Source: Alphaproteobacteria bacterium (GTDB lineage: Bacteria; Pseudomonadota; Alphaproteobacteria; Micavibrionales; Micavibrionaceae). Taken from it: 64,000 nt of DNA. The notes under the pieces are model-generated. The model was not told the origin of the DNA, made no database searches, and saw only the letters and a program-made list of their open reading frames with translations. The stretch's first letter is position 1. Each line of letters opens with the position of its first letter. This document shows, piece after piece, positions 1 to 9,274 of this stretch. Position numbers and translations under genes: made by a program. The DNA lies in assembly GCA_023150415.1 (NCBI GenBank), contig JAKLKY010000003.1:1-64000 (forward strand), read 5' to 3'.

Positions 1-889
1 CTTTGGCGTGCACCAGCGCCTGATGCTGTCGCAAAAAGGCAAGGGCGTGGATGTGCTGGTGATGACGGCAACGCCCATTCCGCGCACGCTGACGCTCACG
101 GCCTATGGCGACATGGATATCAGTCGTCTGGATGAGAAACCGCCGGGACGAAAGCCCATCGACACACGCTTGATCCCGGCGGAAAAGATGGATGCGATGA
201 TCGACGGCCTGCGCCGCCGCATCAAGGACGGCGCACGCGTGTATTGGGTGTGCCCGTTGGTAGAGGACTAGGAGGTAATGGATCTGGCCGCGGCGGAAGC
301 GCGCTTTGATCACTTGCAACAAATTTTCGGCGTGCGTGTAGGGCTTGTTCATGGACGCCTGAAACCAACGGAAAAAGATGATGTGATGGCGCGGTTTGCG
401 GCGGGCGATCTTGATATTCTTGTTGCAACAACAGTGATCGAAGTTGGTGTTAATGTGCCGCAGGCGACCGTGATGATCATCGAACAGGCCGAGCGCTTCG
501 GCCTCTCGCAATTGCATCAGCTGCGCGGGCGCGTCGGGCGCGGCATGGATCAATCCTATTGCTTCTTGTTGTATACGGGTCCGTTAAATGAAACAGCCAA
601 GGAGCGCTTGTCCATCATGCGCCAGACCGAAGACGGATTTCTGATTGCCGAGAAGGATCTGGAATTGCGCGGCGCGGGCGATGTGCTGGGCGTGCGGCAA
701 AGCGGTCTGGCGGAATTTCATCTGGCTGATCTGATGGTGCACGGGGAATTGCTGCAAGCGGCGCGCGATGATGCAAGGCTTATCCTGGCGCGTGACCCGG
801 AATTGCAGTCCGAGCGCGGGCAAGCGTTGCGGACGCTGCTCTATCTGTTCGAGCGCGATCAGGCAATTGCGTATTTAAGGAGCGGATAA
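1..889 (+). pseudogene. recG: ATP-dependent DNA helicase RecG, 3' part, interrupted by an in-frame TAG
   Basis: RecG remodels stalled replication forks and branched DNA. The window opens inside the gene (FGVHQRL..., then the TATPIPRTL helicase motif). The reading frame is open except for TAG at 269-271; the same frame resumes at once (EVMDLAAAEARF) and runs to TAA at 887-889, including ATTVIEVGVNVP, the QLRGRVGRG motif and the C-terminal FLIAEKDLELRGAGDVLG block. RecG proteins normally have a residue such as Ser at this spot (CPLVEESEV), so one base change from TCG would produce the stop. The rest of the sequence looks intact and conserved, so the mutation is recent, suppressed, or a sequencing error. 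An ATG at 278 could only start a fragment without helicase motifs I-III. The last 110 bp overlap the convergent phosphatase gene. Confidence 0.8.
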
Positions 890-1346
890 ATTCTGCTTCC
901 GAGGGTGGATGGATCGTTTCAATAAGCCTCCCCGATTTGGTTACAAAGGCGGCAGCAAAGCCGATATCTGTTCGATTAACGGGCACACCAAATGAATCTA
1001 AAATATTGCTTATGTGGGGTTGATGCGCAACCACAAGCGTATCCTCTCTTCTCTCCGCAATTCTTGCGCAGGCTTTCTGCGGATCGATCAGCTTTTGATC
1101 TGCGAATGTTAGATCAAGCAACTGTTCGACACGCGCATTAAATTTGTTCTGGAACGTCGCAGCGATAATTTGGGCTGTACGCAGGACGCGCGGCGTGGAC
1201 GAGGTGATAATCACCGTCGGCATATGTCCCTTTTCATGGAGCTGAAAGGCAATGCTTCGCGCCTGGAGTTCAGCGTATTTCGCCAGCTCATCTGTCATTT
1301 CGTTCTGCTCGCCAAAGGCAGCATGGCGCATAAAAATTATCTTCAT
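780..1346 (-). CDS. Histidine phosphatase superfamily protein (SixA/phosphoglycerate mutase-like)
   Basis: The protein begins MKIIFMRHAAFG, the RHx phosphohistidine motif of the histidine phosphatase superfamily. It also has the expected basic/acidic middle segment (SSTPRVLRTAQII) and a second catalytic-type His in TLVVAHQPHISNIL, as in SixA-type phosphohistidine phosphatases. I prefer the ATG at 1346 to the one at 1352 because GGA sits about 7 nt upstream. The last ~35 residues (from about EFIRSLN) are antisense to the conserved end of recG and look like low-information read-through past the normal family end. It lies 43 bp downstream of the FkbM methyltransferase gene on the same strand and may be co-transcribed with it. 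The substrate is unknown. Confidence 0.75.
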   Translation of the reverse strand: MKIIFMRHAAFGEQNEMTDELAKYAELQARSIAFQLHEKGHMPTVIITSSTPRVLRTAQIIAATFQNKFNARVEQLLDLTFADQKLIDPQKACARIAERREDTLVVAHQPHISNILDSFGVPVNRTDIGFAAAFVTKSGRLIETIHPPSEAEFIRSLNTQLPDRARTDRAASATLARARTAIPGHAPG

Positions 1347-1388
1347 GGTCATTCCATATGGCGAGGTTAGAATATTATAGAAAAATAA

Positions 1389-2231
1389 TCAAGGAATTTT
1401 TCTGGCAAACAACATATACCGCCGCGATTTTGTGGCATAGCCGCGATTTTCCAGCGCGGCGCGGATTTCATTGATGTTGGATTTTCCCTCACGTTCGGGC
1501 GAACAATCGACGGCGAATTTGCGCACCGGAATGCTGCTGATCCCTTCCAACACTTCGTTCTCGACGCCTTCGGCCTCGAGCTTGAAGAAATCGACCTGCG
1601 TCACATTATTCTCCCGCGCCCAGTTTTCAAACCGGCGTAAGACAATAGATTGCGTCTGACCGGTGGCCTGTTCATCGGGTGCAAGCAATGAGTCATCGAA
1701 ATGCGTAGCACTCATGTTCAATGCGGCTTGCTTATCTTCATAATAAAGGCCACAGGCTTGCGGCCGGATTCTCGCGTAGCCGGCAATGTTTTGCAGCAGC
1801 GCCTTGTGATTAAGCGGTGAAGGTTCAAAGGCGAAAATCATCTGCGCCCGCTCATGCGCGCTGCGCGAAAACAGACCCGCGAAAGCGCCGCAATCAACGA
1901 CAAGATCGCCCGGCTCAACTTCGACAAAACCTGGCATCTGGTATTTCTCGCGCAGCCAGCGCTCCGCCCCCACCGCCATCATATGCACAATCGACAGCGG
2001 CACCGGCGCATCCGCGCCGCAGGGAAAGACAACGCGCTGGCCGCCCGCTTCCACAGCACAAAAATCGCTGTCGATGCGCTGCAGACGCACGGGCTGATGC
2101 CCGGGTAAAAATCCGCTGATGGTCTGGAATATGGGTCCAGCCTGCCGACGTGCAAATTTTCGCAACAGGCGCGCAGTCCAGACGCCCAGAAGAATTTGCG
2201 GATGGGAATGAAAATCGCGCTGTGCCGTCAT
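1389..2231 (-). CDS. FkbM family SAM-dependent methyltransferase
   Basis: A 280-residue protein with the FkbM-type fold: SAM-binding motif I DLVVDCGAFAGLFS, the acidic motif MIFAFEPSPLNH, and the family hallmark DFFKLEAEGVENEVLEG (usually DxxKIDVEGxExEVL). FkbM enzymes O-methylate sugars or small molecules. The start is 21 bp after the flagellin stop on the same strand, so the two are probably co-transcribed. FkbM genes next to flagellin genes elsewhere are often linked to methylation of flagellin glycans; that role here is inference. No signal peptide or membrane segment is evident, so it should be cytoplasmic. Confidence 0.85.
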   Translation of the reverse strand: MTAQRDFHSHPQILLGVWTARLLRKFARRQAGPIFQTISGFLPGHQPVRLQRIDSDFCAVEAGGQRVVFPCGADAPVPLSIVHMMAVGAERWLREKYQMPGFVEVEPGDLVVDCGAFAGLFSRSAHERAQMIFAFEPSPLNHKALLQNIAGYARIRPQACGLYYEDKQAALNMSATHFDDSLLAPDEQATGQTQSIVLRRFENWARENNVTQVDFFKLEAEGVENEVLEGISSIPVRKFAVDCSPEREGKSNINEIRAALENRGYATKSRRYMLFARKIP

Positions 2232-2251
2232 GGCGTCAGCATAGCCCAGCC

Positions 2252-3952
2252 TTAGAACAGCCGCAATGTGCTCTGAAGCGTTTGTACACCTAGCGCCAGG
2301 CCCGTCGTGCCCAGCAACTGCCGCGTTTGCAACGCGAGTAACAAGGCGCTGTCTTCGTTTTCATCGCCAAGGGTGAGATCTTCAGCGCCAGCGTTAAGCG
2401 TATTGATCGTATCTTCCAGATAGGTCTGGCGCGCATCGATCACGGCCGTGTCGTTTGCCAAGCCACGAGCGAATGTTTCCAGCGTATTTTGCGCGGAATC
2501 AACTTCGTCCTGCGTATCACTGATGGTCGAACTGCTGCTGAAATTTGCCTGGCTGAGGCCCAGCCCGTCTGCGTTCAGCTGTGCGCCTTCGCTGGTGAGG
2601 GAGTCGCCGTTGGTGTCGCTAAAGTAGATGGTCATGTCATCCCCGGCCAGCAAATTCACGCCTTCGAATTCGGAATCTTCCACCAGAGTGTCGATTTGAT
2701 CGAGGAGGTCATTGTATTCGGCCTCGTAATTAGCAAGATCGCCAGCGCTTTCGCCCAGCAAAATGCTTTCCGATGAGGTATTGCCGCTGCCGTCCGCGCC
2801 GGACTGCAAAACGCGCGTACCGAAGCCCAGCTGTTGCAGATCGATTTTTCCGGCTGTGCCCGCGGCTGCCCCGTCTTCGACCAGACTGATCTGAACGGAT
2901 TCAACGCTGTCATCAATGGCACGGATAGTCAGCGTGCCATTCGATGAATCAAAGCTGGCTTCGACAAGCGTGTTCAAAGAACCATTGTTATTGATGCCGT
3001 CGAGAAGATCTTGCACTGTGTCCGTTGTTGGATCGGTGGTAACGCTTACGCCCGTTAGGCCGTTGATGCCGATTTTCAGCGTATCGCCACTGTCGCCGTC
3101 GAAAATATCGCCCGCTGCGCCGCCCGATGTGTCGGTGAGGTTGCGCAATACGGTGCTGGTCTGCGCGGTTGTACCACCCACAGCGTACAAGGAAACGCTG
3201 GTTAAGGATGGCTCGGCAATGACCGTGATGCGCGTCTTGGCCGTGCCGTCCGTGCTGGCGGTGATGTCAAAATCGCTAAAGCCCAGCGCGTTGGCGAGTT
3301 GTGAATCGGCCGCGCCGGCAGAGCTCTCAAACTCCACTTCAAAGCGCGTATTATCCGCCGTTTTGATGTTCAGCTGGCCGGAGCCATTGAGGCTGGCCTC
3401 GAAGACCTGCGTAGCGCTGGAGTCTGTGATCGCGTTGATCTCATTCACCAGATCGCTAGCAGAATCCCCGGTATTGATGGTGACACTGTTGGCGCTGTTG
3501 ATTGAGCCATCGGAGTCGACAAAGCGGAAGCGTAGCTTATCGGTATTATCAATCCCGGCCACAGCCGTAAGATCGGAGAAGGCGCTGAGGCTGCGGTCGC
3601 CGGTGATGCTGGCTTCCTGCGTTGTGCCGGTCAGGGTTTCAAGCGCATCTTCTGCGATGCCCTCGGCCTGATCGATCAAATCTTGCAATGATGTGATTGA
3701 ATTATTTGCAGATTCAATTGTTGAAATCTTGCTGGTGATGCCATCCAGAACGGTGGTCAAGCGCGCGGCGCGGCTGCTGAGGCCTTGCGATGTGAAATAG
3801 CTGCTGGGGTTGTCGAGCGGCGTGGCGACGCGCAGGCCGCTGGCCAGGCGCTGTTGCACATCATCGATCTGGGTCGCGGTTCTTTGCAGCGCCAAAAGCG
3901 TGTTTTTCATGGGCGCAGTTAGGCCTGCGCCATAAGATAATATGGACGTCAT
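2252..3952 (-). CDS. Flagellin
   Basis: Structural subunit of the flagellar filament, exported by the flagellar type III system. The N-terminal D0/D1 helices (residues ~1-110) contain RLASGLRVATPLDNPSSYFTSQGLSSRA, an alphaproteobacterial variant of the usual RLSSGLRIN...DDAAG block. The C-terminal helices (~400-566) contain DSEFEGVNLLAG and end QTRQLLGTTGLALGVQTLQSTLRLF. The middle is long, acidic and Ser/Thr-rich, with two segments resembling the flagellin IN/hook repeat (about 140-210 and 290-360). At 566 residues it is larger than a minimal flagellin. The start is supported by GAGAGA about 6 nt upstream. It heads a run with an FkbM methyltransferase and a phosphatase. I see no convincing sigma-28 or sigma-54 promoter in the ~295 bp upstream. 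Confidence 0.93.
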   Translation of the reverse strand: MTSILSYGAGLTAPMKNTLLALQRTATQIDDVQQRLASGLRVATPLDNPSSYFTSQGLSSRAARLTTVLDGITSKISTIESANNSITSLQDLIDQAEGIAEDALETLTGTTQEASITGDRSLSAFSDLTAVAGIDNTDKLRFRFVDSDGSINSANSVTINTGDSASDLVNEINAITDSSATQVFEASLNGSGQLNIKTADNTRFEVEFESSAGAADSQLANALGFSDFDITASTDGTAKTRITVIAEPSLTSVSLYAVGGTTAQTSTVLRNLTDTSGGAAGDIFDGDSGDTLKIGINGLTGVSVTTDPTTDTVQDLLDGINNNGSLNTLVEASFDSSNGTLTIRAIDDSVESVQISLVEDGAAAGTAGKIDLQQLGFGTRVLQSGADGSGNTSSESILLGESAGDLANYEAEYNDLLDQIDTLVEDSEFEGVNLLAGDDMTIYFSDTNGDSLTSEGAQLNADGLGLSQANFSSSSTISDTQDEVDSAQNTLETFARGLANDTAVIDARQTYLEDTINTLNAGAEDLTLGDENEDSALLLALQTRQLLGTTGLALGVQTLQSTLRLF

Positions 3953-4180
3953 GGTGTCTCTCTCGGGTGTTAATCTGAAGTTGGAAAGAACTTAAGAAGT
4001 AACGCACTTGCCCGGCGCAAAACCGCGAATCCTGGGATTCCGCACCAGCAGTGACGAGAGCGACATCCTGCCGCTTATGAGGGCAGTATCGCGGGAAAGG
4101 GTTAAAATATGGTTAGAGTCGCAAGAAAAGCGGTCAAAAATAATATAATCTATTGATAATATTGAATATTTTTAACCCCC

Positions 4181-4210
4181 TCAGCACAACTTCGTTGTGC
4201 TGATCTTTTT
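4181..4210 (+). terminator. Hairpin with T tract, reading rightward
   Basis: A 9-10 bp perfect stem (TCAGCACAA / TTGTGCTGA) around a CTTCG loop at 4181-4203, followed by TCTTTTT. It looks like an intrinsic terminator on the + strand, although all neighbouring genes run on the - strand; on the - strand the tail is only GGGGGTTAAAAA. It may stop antisense transcription toward the tRNA or act as a processing hairpin below tRNA-Lys. Confidence 0.5.
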
Positions 4211-4247
4211 GATTCTTCGCGGGTTCGAAGGAAGCACTACGCTTGAA

Positions 4248-4323
4248 TGGTGACCGCGGTGGGATTCGAACCCACGACCCCATCATTAAAAGTGATGTGC
4301 TCTACCGGCTGAGCTACGCGGTC
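4248..4323 (-). tRNA. tRNA-Lys (anticodon UUU)
   Basis: On the - strand a full cloverleaf can be drawn: acceptor GACCGCG/CGCGGTC, D arm GCTC...GAGC, anticodon stem CATCA/TGATG with loop CTTTTAA (anticodon TTT), T arm GTGGG-TTCGAAT-CCCAC, discriminator A at 4251, and an encoded CCA at 4248-4250. It is 73 nt plus CCA. It reads AAA/AAG lysine codons. Confidence 0.96.
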
Positions 4324-4350
4324 GGTCTTGAAATTCATTAAGACTGGGGC

Positions 4351-4379
4351 ACAATATGGATTTGCCCCTCTGCCGTCAA
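4351..4379 (-). promoter_or_regulatory. Sigma-70-type promoter for tRNA-Lys
   Basis: On the - strand: -35 TTGACG (4374-4379), 17-bp spacer, -10 TATTGT (4351-4356), ending 27 nt before the mature tRNA. It lies directly after the coaD stop codon. Confidence 0.6.
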
Positions 4380-4383
4380 GAAA

Positions 4384-4890
4384 CTATTGCGTCTGGCCCA
4401 ATTTTTTCTGCAGTTTCTGCGCGACCTGAGGCGTCACGAAGGCCGTGATATCCCCGCCAAGGGCGCAGATTTCCTTGACAAAAGAAGCTGAGACAAACTG
4501 CCACTTATCCGATGCCATCAGGAAAACCGTCTCGATCCCAGGGTCGAGCTTGGCGTTCATGCCCGTCATCTGGAATTCATATTCAAAATCCGATATGGCC
4601 CGCAGGCCGCGGAAAATACAAGCCGCCTTCATGTCACGGGCAAAGCGCACCAGGAGGCTGTCGAAGGGTTGAACGTCGATGGGACAGCCTTTCTCGGGCA
4701 GATTGGCGATATCCTCGGCCACCATCGCCACGCGCTCATCTCGCGAGAAAAGCGGTCCCTTGCGGGCGTTGCCAGCGACACCGACGATGAGCCGGTCCAC
4801 CAGCTTGCTGGCGCGCTGGATCAGTTGCAGATGGCCCTTGGTGACAGGGTCAAAAGTACCGGGATAAACGCCGATGCGGGGAATGCTCAT
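4384..4890 (-). CDS. coaD: Phosphopantetheine adenylyltransferase
   Basis: Catalyses ATP + 4'-phosphopantetheine to dephospho-CoA + PPi, the penultimate step of CoA synthesis. The 168-residue length is normal. Residues 11-20 (GTFDPVTKGH) hold the nucleotidyltransferase TxGH motif; FRGLRAISDFEYEFQM and SASFVKEI are further CoaD signatures. I start at the ATG at 4890 (MSIPRIGVYPG), which fits the family; the longer frame upstream has no homology-like content. It follows the transporter gene with a 7-bp gap and so belongs to a gyrA-transporter-coaD run. Confidence 0.96.
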   Translation of the reverse strand: MSIPRIGVYPGTFDPVTKGHLQLIQRASKLVDRLIVGVAGNARKGPLFSRDERVAMVAEDIANLPEKGCPIDVQPFDSLLVRFARDMKAACIFRGLRAISDFEYEFQMTGMNAKLDPGIETVFLMASDKWQFVSASFVKEICALGGDITAFVTPQVAQKLQKKLGQTQ

Positions 4891-4897
4891 GCGCTCA

Positions 4898-5815
4898 CTA
4901 TAGCCGGATTTTAGCGCGCGGCAATATGTTGATCTGCAGGCGCGGCCCCAACTCCACCAACACAAGTGCAAGCACAATCAAACCGCAGCCCGCCCAGCCC
5001 AGAGCATCCAGACGCTCGCCCAGAAAAAACGCGCCGGCACCAGCCGCAAACAAGGCCTCGCTGGCCATGATGATCCCGGCATCGGCGGGCGGGGTGTGGC
5101 GCTGCGCCACCGCCTGGAGCGTAAAACCCAGCCCTCCGGCAAGCAACCCGGTATAAAGCAAGGGCAAGATATGGGCTTTTGCTGCTTCGAGGTTCAACCC
5201 CTCCCAGCCGAAACCGCCACTGAGGCCAAGAAGAATGCAAAACACGAATTGTACGATGGCCAGTGTCACAGGCCGTTGCGTAACTTGGACCAACCAGCCC
5301 ATCAACGCCACCTGCAGCCCGAAACACACCGCACAGGCGAGAATCAAAAAATCGCCAGTATGAAAGGATTCCAAGTGTCCGCCGCCCAACAAGAATGTGC
5401 CGCCCAGCGCCAGAACACAGGCCGGACCGATATGCCATGAGGGAACCCGCCCAAATAAGGGCCAGGCGAAAAACGGCACCAGCAGAATATAAAGCCCCGT
5501 TAGAAATCCGCCATTAGTGACGCTGGCGGTCAGCATGCCGACTTGCTGCAAAAATGTTCCGGTACAAAAACTCAGGCAAAGAATGAGAACAGGAAGAATA
5601 TACCCGCGCCGAAGCGGCGGGCCGTTGCGGGCCTCGCGCAGCGCAAAGGGCAACACCACAAGAAACGAGAGCAAAAACCGTGCGCCGATAAAGCCGAAAG
5701 GACCGAGCGCGAAACCATCACTATCTTGTTGCATGGCGGATTTTTGCGCGACAAACGCCGCACCCCAAATGGCGGCGGTCAGCAGCAGCAACAGATCGGC
5801 GCGGAGGCGGGACAT
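4898..5815 (-). CDS. EamA/DMT-family inner-membrane transporter
   Basis: Drug/metabolite transporter superfamily protein of about 305 residues with some ten hydrophobic segments in two EamA-like repeats. The first repeat starts LLLLLTAAIWGAAFVAQKSAM and the second contains the GIIMASEALFAAGAGAFFLGE signature (usually ...SLEPVFAALFGWLLLGE). The substrate cannot be predicted. I place the start at 5815 (MSRLRADLL) because the membrane domain begins there; an in-frame ATG at 5872 would add 19 residues, and neither has a strong ribosome-binding site. It sits between gyrA and coaD on the same strand with very short gaps. Confidence 0.85.
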   Translation of the reverse strand: MSRLRADLLLLLTAAIWGAAFVAQKSAMQQDSDGFALGPFGFIGARFLLSFLVVLPFALREARNGPPLRRGYILPVLILCLSFCTGTFLQQVGMLTASVTNGGFLTGLYILLVPFFAWPLFGRVPSWHIGPACVLALGGTFLLGGGHLESFHTGDFLILACAVCFGLQVALMGWLVQVTQRPVTLAIVQFVFCILLGLSGGFGWEGLNLEAAKAHILPLLYTGLLAGGLGFTLQAVAQRHTPPADAGIIMASEALFAAGAGAFFLGERLDALGWAGCGLIVLALVLVELGPRLQINILPRAKIRL

Positions 5816-5885
5816 GGAGTTTATTAAGGGCAATCCTAGGCGCAGCGCAAGGGAAGAATCTGCGTATTGCAATCAGGCACGGAAC

Positions 5886-8606
5886 TTATATTCCCTCTTC
5901 CGGGGTGTCGGGGCTGTCTTCTTCCCCCTCTTCCTGCACCAGCCAGGCCACAGACACGACGTTTTCGCCCTCGCCGACCTTGAAGACGGTCACGCCCTGG
6001 GCGCTGCGGCCGGTGACGCGGATATTCTCGACCGGCGTGCGTATCAGCTGGCCCTTATCGGAGACCAGCATGATCTGGTGATTGTCGGTGACCGGGAACG
6101 TCGCCACCACCTGCCCGCCATTCTTCGACGTCAGCGCCATATTGGTGACGCCCTGCCCGCCGCGCCCTGAAACACGGTATTCATAGGCCGAGGTGCGCTT
6201 GCCGAAGCCCTTGTTGGTGACGGTGAGCAGCAATTGCTCGCCTGCCAGCAATTCGCGGTAGCGTTCCTGCGAAAGTTCGATTGTGGCGACATTTTCCTGT
6301 GGCTCATCAGATACAACCGCTTCGCCTTCGTCCGCGACCATACGGCTGGCGGCTTTCAGATACGCGTCACGTTCTTCAGGCGTGATATCGAGATGTTTTA
6401 AAATCGACATGGAAATCACTTCATCATCCTTGCCCACCAGCTTGATGCCGCGCACGCCGGTCGAGGTGCGGCCCGCAAACACGCGAATGTCGCTTACAGG
6501 GAAGCGGATCGCCTTGCCGTTGCGCGTGGCGAGAAGGACATCTTCGTCTTCCTTGCAGATTTTCACGGAGACGAGTTTCTCGCCCTCCTCGAGTTTCATG
6601 GCGATCAGCCCGTTGGCGCGGATATTCTGGAAGTCGGCCAGTTTATTGCGCCGCACCGAGCCGTGCGAGGTGGCAAACATGATGTCAAGCTTGTCCCACA
6701 ATTCTTCGTTCTCAGGCGTGCGTAGATAAACGCTCACCGTTTCGCCCGCTCCCAGCGGCAGCATATTCACCAGTGCCTTGCCGCGCGACTGCGGCGTGGC
6801 CAGCGGCAATTGATAGACCTTCATGCGGTGCACAATCCCGCGCGAGGTGAAGAACAAAATCGGCGTGTGGGTGGAAGCCACAAACAGATCGGTGACGTAA
6901 TCATCATCCTTCGTCGTCATTGCGGCCCGGCCCTTGCCGCCGCGGCGCTGCGCGCGATACGTGTCAAGCGGCACGCGCTTGACGTAGCCGCCACCTGTGA
7001 TTGTCACCACCATATCCTCACGCTGAATGAGGGATTCGATATCGGTTTCAAATTCGGATTCGATGATTTCCGTACGGCGGGGCGTGCCGAATTTTTCTTT
7101 GACCTCTTGCAATTCGCCCACCAACACACCCAGCATTTTCTCACGGCTGGCGAGGATCGCTAGATATTCACCGATTTGGTCGGTAATTTCTTTCAGCTCA
7201 TTGCCGATTTTATCGCGCTCCAGTCCTGTGAGGCGATGCAAGCGCAGCTCCAGAATCGCGCGGGCCTGTGCCTCGGAGAGATTATAGGTGCCATCCGCAG
7301 ACACCCTATATTCGGGGTCATCAATCAACGCAATTAGCGGCGCAACATCGCGCGCGGGCCAGGCGCGCGCCATCAATTGTTCGCGCGCGGTGGTGGGGTC
7401 TTTGGCGGCGCGGATCAGGGCAATGACTTCATCAATATTCGCCACCGCGACGGCCAGACCAGCCAAGACATGCGCGCGCTTGCGCGCCTCGCCCAGTTCG
7501 AACACCGTGCGGCGGGTGATGACTTCCTCGCGGAAGCGCACGAAAGCGCGAATGAAATCTTTCAGCACCAGCATCTGCGGCCGGCCACCCATCAGCGCCA
7601 CCATGTTGCACGGGAAATTCGTCTGCAGCGCCGTATGCTTGAACAGCTGGTTCAGCACCACTTCGCCGTTTGCATTGTTCTTTAATTCCACCACGATGCG
7701 GGTGCCGTCCCGGTCGGATTCGTCGCGCACTTCGTGAATGTCTTCAACGATTTTCTCGCGGCCGACTTCGCCCAGACGCTCGAGCAATTTGCCCTTGTTA
7801 ACCTGATACGGCACATCGTCGATGATGATTGCCTGGCGTTTGCCGATCTCCTCGAAATGCGTGCGGGCGCGCATTGTCACGGACCCGTTACCGGTGTGAT
7901 ACGCGCTGCGGATACCGCTGCGCCCCAGGATCATCGCGCCGGTGGGAAAATCCGGGCCGGGGATGATCTGATTTAATTCTTCGGTGCCGATATCCGGATT
8001 GGCCACATAGGCGATACAAGCATCAACCACTTCGTTCAAATTATGCGGCGGAATGTTGGTGGCCATACCCACGGCGATTCCGCCCGCGCCGTTGACCAGC
8101 AAATTCGGAATGCGTGCCGGTAGCACCATAGGCTCCACCGTCGATTCATCGTAGTTGGGCTGGAAATCCACGGTCTCTTTTTCAATGTCTTGCAGCAGGG
8201 CTTCGGCGGCCTTGTCCAGCCGCGCCTCGGTATAGCGCATCGCCGCCGGCGCATCGCCGTCCATCGAGCCAAAATTCCCCTGTCCGTCGATCAACGGCAG
8301 GCGCAGTGACCAGGGCTGCGCCATGCGCACCAATGCGTCGTAAATCGCCAGATCGCCGTGCGGGTGATATTTACCCATCACATCCCCGACGATGCGGGCG
8401 GATTTCTTATACGATTTATCGGACGTATAACCGCCTTCGCGCATAGCGTGGAAAATGCGCCGGTGTACCGGCTTCAACCCATCGCGCACATCGGGCAATG
8501 CCCGGCTCACGATCACGCTCATCGCGTAATCGAGATAGGATTGTTTCATCTCATCTTCGAGGGAGATAATCGGGAAAGTCTCGTCAGTTTTGGCCGGATC
8601 GGACAT
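5886..8606 (-). CDS. gyrA: DNA gyrase subunit A
   Basis: Breakage-reunion subunit of the A2B2 gyrase that introduces negative supercoils. The 906-residue length fits GyrA. The N-terminal domain carries the catalytic Tyr125 in [10 protein letters not shown]; the GyrA box QRRGGKG (in [11 protein letters not shown]) opens the C-terminal beta-pinwheel domain, and the protein ends in an acidic tail. In the quinolone-resistance region ([16 protein letters not shown]) the residue equivalent to E. coli Ser83 is Leu86 (codon CTG at 8349-8351), while the Asp87 equivalent (Asp90) is kept. It is first in a run with the transporter and coaD genes. Confidence 0.98.
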   Translation of the reverse strand: MSDPAKTDETFPIISLEDEMKQSYLDYAMSVIVSRALPDVRDGLKPVHRRIFHAMREGGYTSDKSYKKSARIVGDVMGKYHPHGDLAIYDALVRMAQPWSLRLPLIDGQGNFGSMDGDAPAAMRYTEARLDKAAEALLQDIEKETVDFQPNYDESTVEPMVLPARIPNLLVNGAGGIAVGMATNIPPHNLNEVVDACIAYVANPDIGTEELNQIIPGPDFPTGAMILGRSGIRSAYHTGNGSVTMRARTHFEEIGKRQAIIIDDVPYQVNKGKLLERLGEVGREKIVEDIHEVRDESDRDGTRIVVELKNNANGEVVLNQLFKHTALQTNFPCNMVALMGGRPQMLVLKDFIRAFVRFREEVITRRTVFELGEARKRAHVLAGLAVAVANIDEVIALIRAAKDPTTAREQLMARAWPARDVAPLIALIDDPEYRVSADGTYNLSEAQARAILELRLHRLTGLERDKIGNELKEITDQIGEYLAILASREKMLGVLVGELQEVKEKFGTPRRTEIIESEFETDIESLIQREDMVVTITGGGYVKRVPLDTYRAQRRGGKGRAAMTTKDDDYVTDLFVASTHTPILFFTSRGIVHRMKVYQLPLATPQSRGKALVNMLPLGAGETVSVYLRTPENEELWDKLDIMFATSHGSVRRNKLADFQNIRANGLIAMKLEEGEKLVSVKICKEDEDVLLATRNGKAIRFPVSDIRVFAGRTSTGVRGIKLVGKDDEVISMSILKHLDITPEERDAYLKAASRMVADEGEAVVSDEPQENVATIELSQERYRELLAGEQLLLTVTNKGFGKRTSAYEYRVSGRGGQGVTNMALTSKNGGQVVATFPVTDNHQIMLVSDKGQLIRTPVENIRVTGRSAQGVTVFKVGEGENVVSVAWLVQEEGEEDSPDTPEEGI

Positions 8607-8708
8607 CGATCTTTACGCTATGTTTAAATGTTGATTTTTCAAGGGATTTTGTAGCAGTTGGGGGTAAGAAAAACAAGACCTTTTCCCCCTCTTCTGCACC
8701 TGTTTGTT

Positions 8709-8728
8709 ATCCCCGCGAAGGCGGGGAT
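8709..8728. repeat. REP-like GC-rich palindrome
   Basis: ATCCCCGC-GAAG-GCGGGGAT, a perfect 8-bp-stem hairpin between the ssb stop and gyrA. This (A)TCCCCGCGAAGGCGGGGAT type is a familiar dispersed intergenic palindrome in proteobacteria. No T tract follows on the - strand, so it is not a standard terminator for ssb. Confidence 0.6.
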
Positions 8729-8736
8729 GACAAGTA

Positions 8737-9204
8737 CTAAAACGGTATCTCGTCTTCAAATTCCTGCGGTGCCGGCTGGCGCGCGGCTGCGGTGCCACCG
8801 GATGACATGGAAGAATCATTGCTGGCATACGAGCCGCCGCTATCGCGCGAACCTTTGGAATCGAGCATCGTCAATTCACCCCGGAACGGGCGCAGCACGA
8901 CTTCGGTGGAATATTTCTCAACGCCGCTTTGATCCGTCCATTTGCGGGTCTCCAGCTGGCCTTCGATGTAAACTTTCGCGCCTTTTTTCAGGTAATTCTC
9001 GCACACATTGACGATGTTCTGGTTGAACACAACGACGCGGTGCCATTCGGTTTTTTCCTTGCGCTCGCCGCTTTGCTTGTCCTTCCAGCTCTCGGACGTG
9101 GCGATGGAGAGATTGCACACGCGGTCCCCGGACTGCATCGACCGCACTTCCGGATCCTTGCCCAGATTGCCCACGAGAATGACTTTATTGACTGAACCGG
9201 CCAC
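8737..9204 (-). CDS. ssb: Single-stranded DNA-binding protein
   Basis: Binds and protects ssDNA in replication, recombination and repair. The N-terminal OB fold begins [21 protein letters not shown] and includes [10 protein letters not shown] and [17 protein letters not shown] low-complexity Gly/Ser linker leads to the acidic tip EFEDEIPF, the conserved docking peptide for SSB partners. 155 residues is typical. GGAGAA (in AAGGAGAAGC) precedes the ATG. The gene ends with TAG, which shows that TAG is a normal stop here (relevant to recG). Confidence 0.97.
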   Translation of the reverse strand: MAGSVNKVILVGNLGKDPEVRSMQSGDRVCNLSIATSESWKDKQSGERKEKTEWHRVVVFNQNIVNVCENYLKKGAKVYIEGQLETRKWTDQSGVEKYSTEVVLRPFRGELTMLDSKGSRDSGGSYASNDSSMSSGGTAAARQPAPQEFEDEIPF

Positions 9205-9274
9205 AGCGCTTCTCCTTTAAGTTGTTGTTATAAGAGGGACTATAGAGCGTTGCTTTGAGAGAGGCAATGAAGAA

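Noticed and set aside
3953-4180. Sigma-28 or sigma-54 promoter for flagellin
   Set aside because: No TAAAG...GCCGATAA or TGGCAC-N5-TTGC element of acceptable quality on the - strand; GCGATA at about 4085-4090 was too weak to call.
8709-8728. Terminator for ssb
   Set aside because: A perfect hairpin but with no T tract on the - strand; better called a REP-like palindrome.
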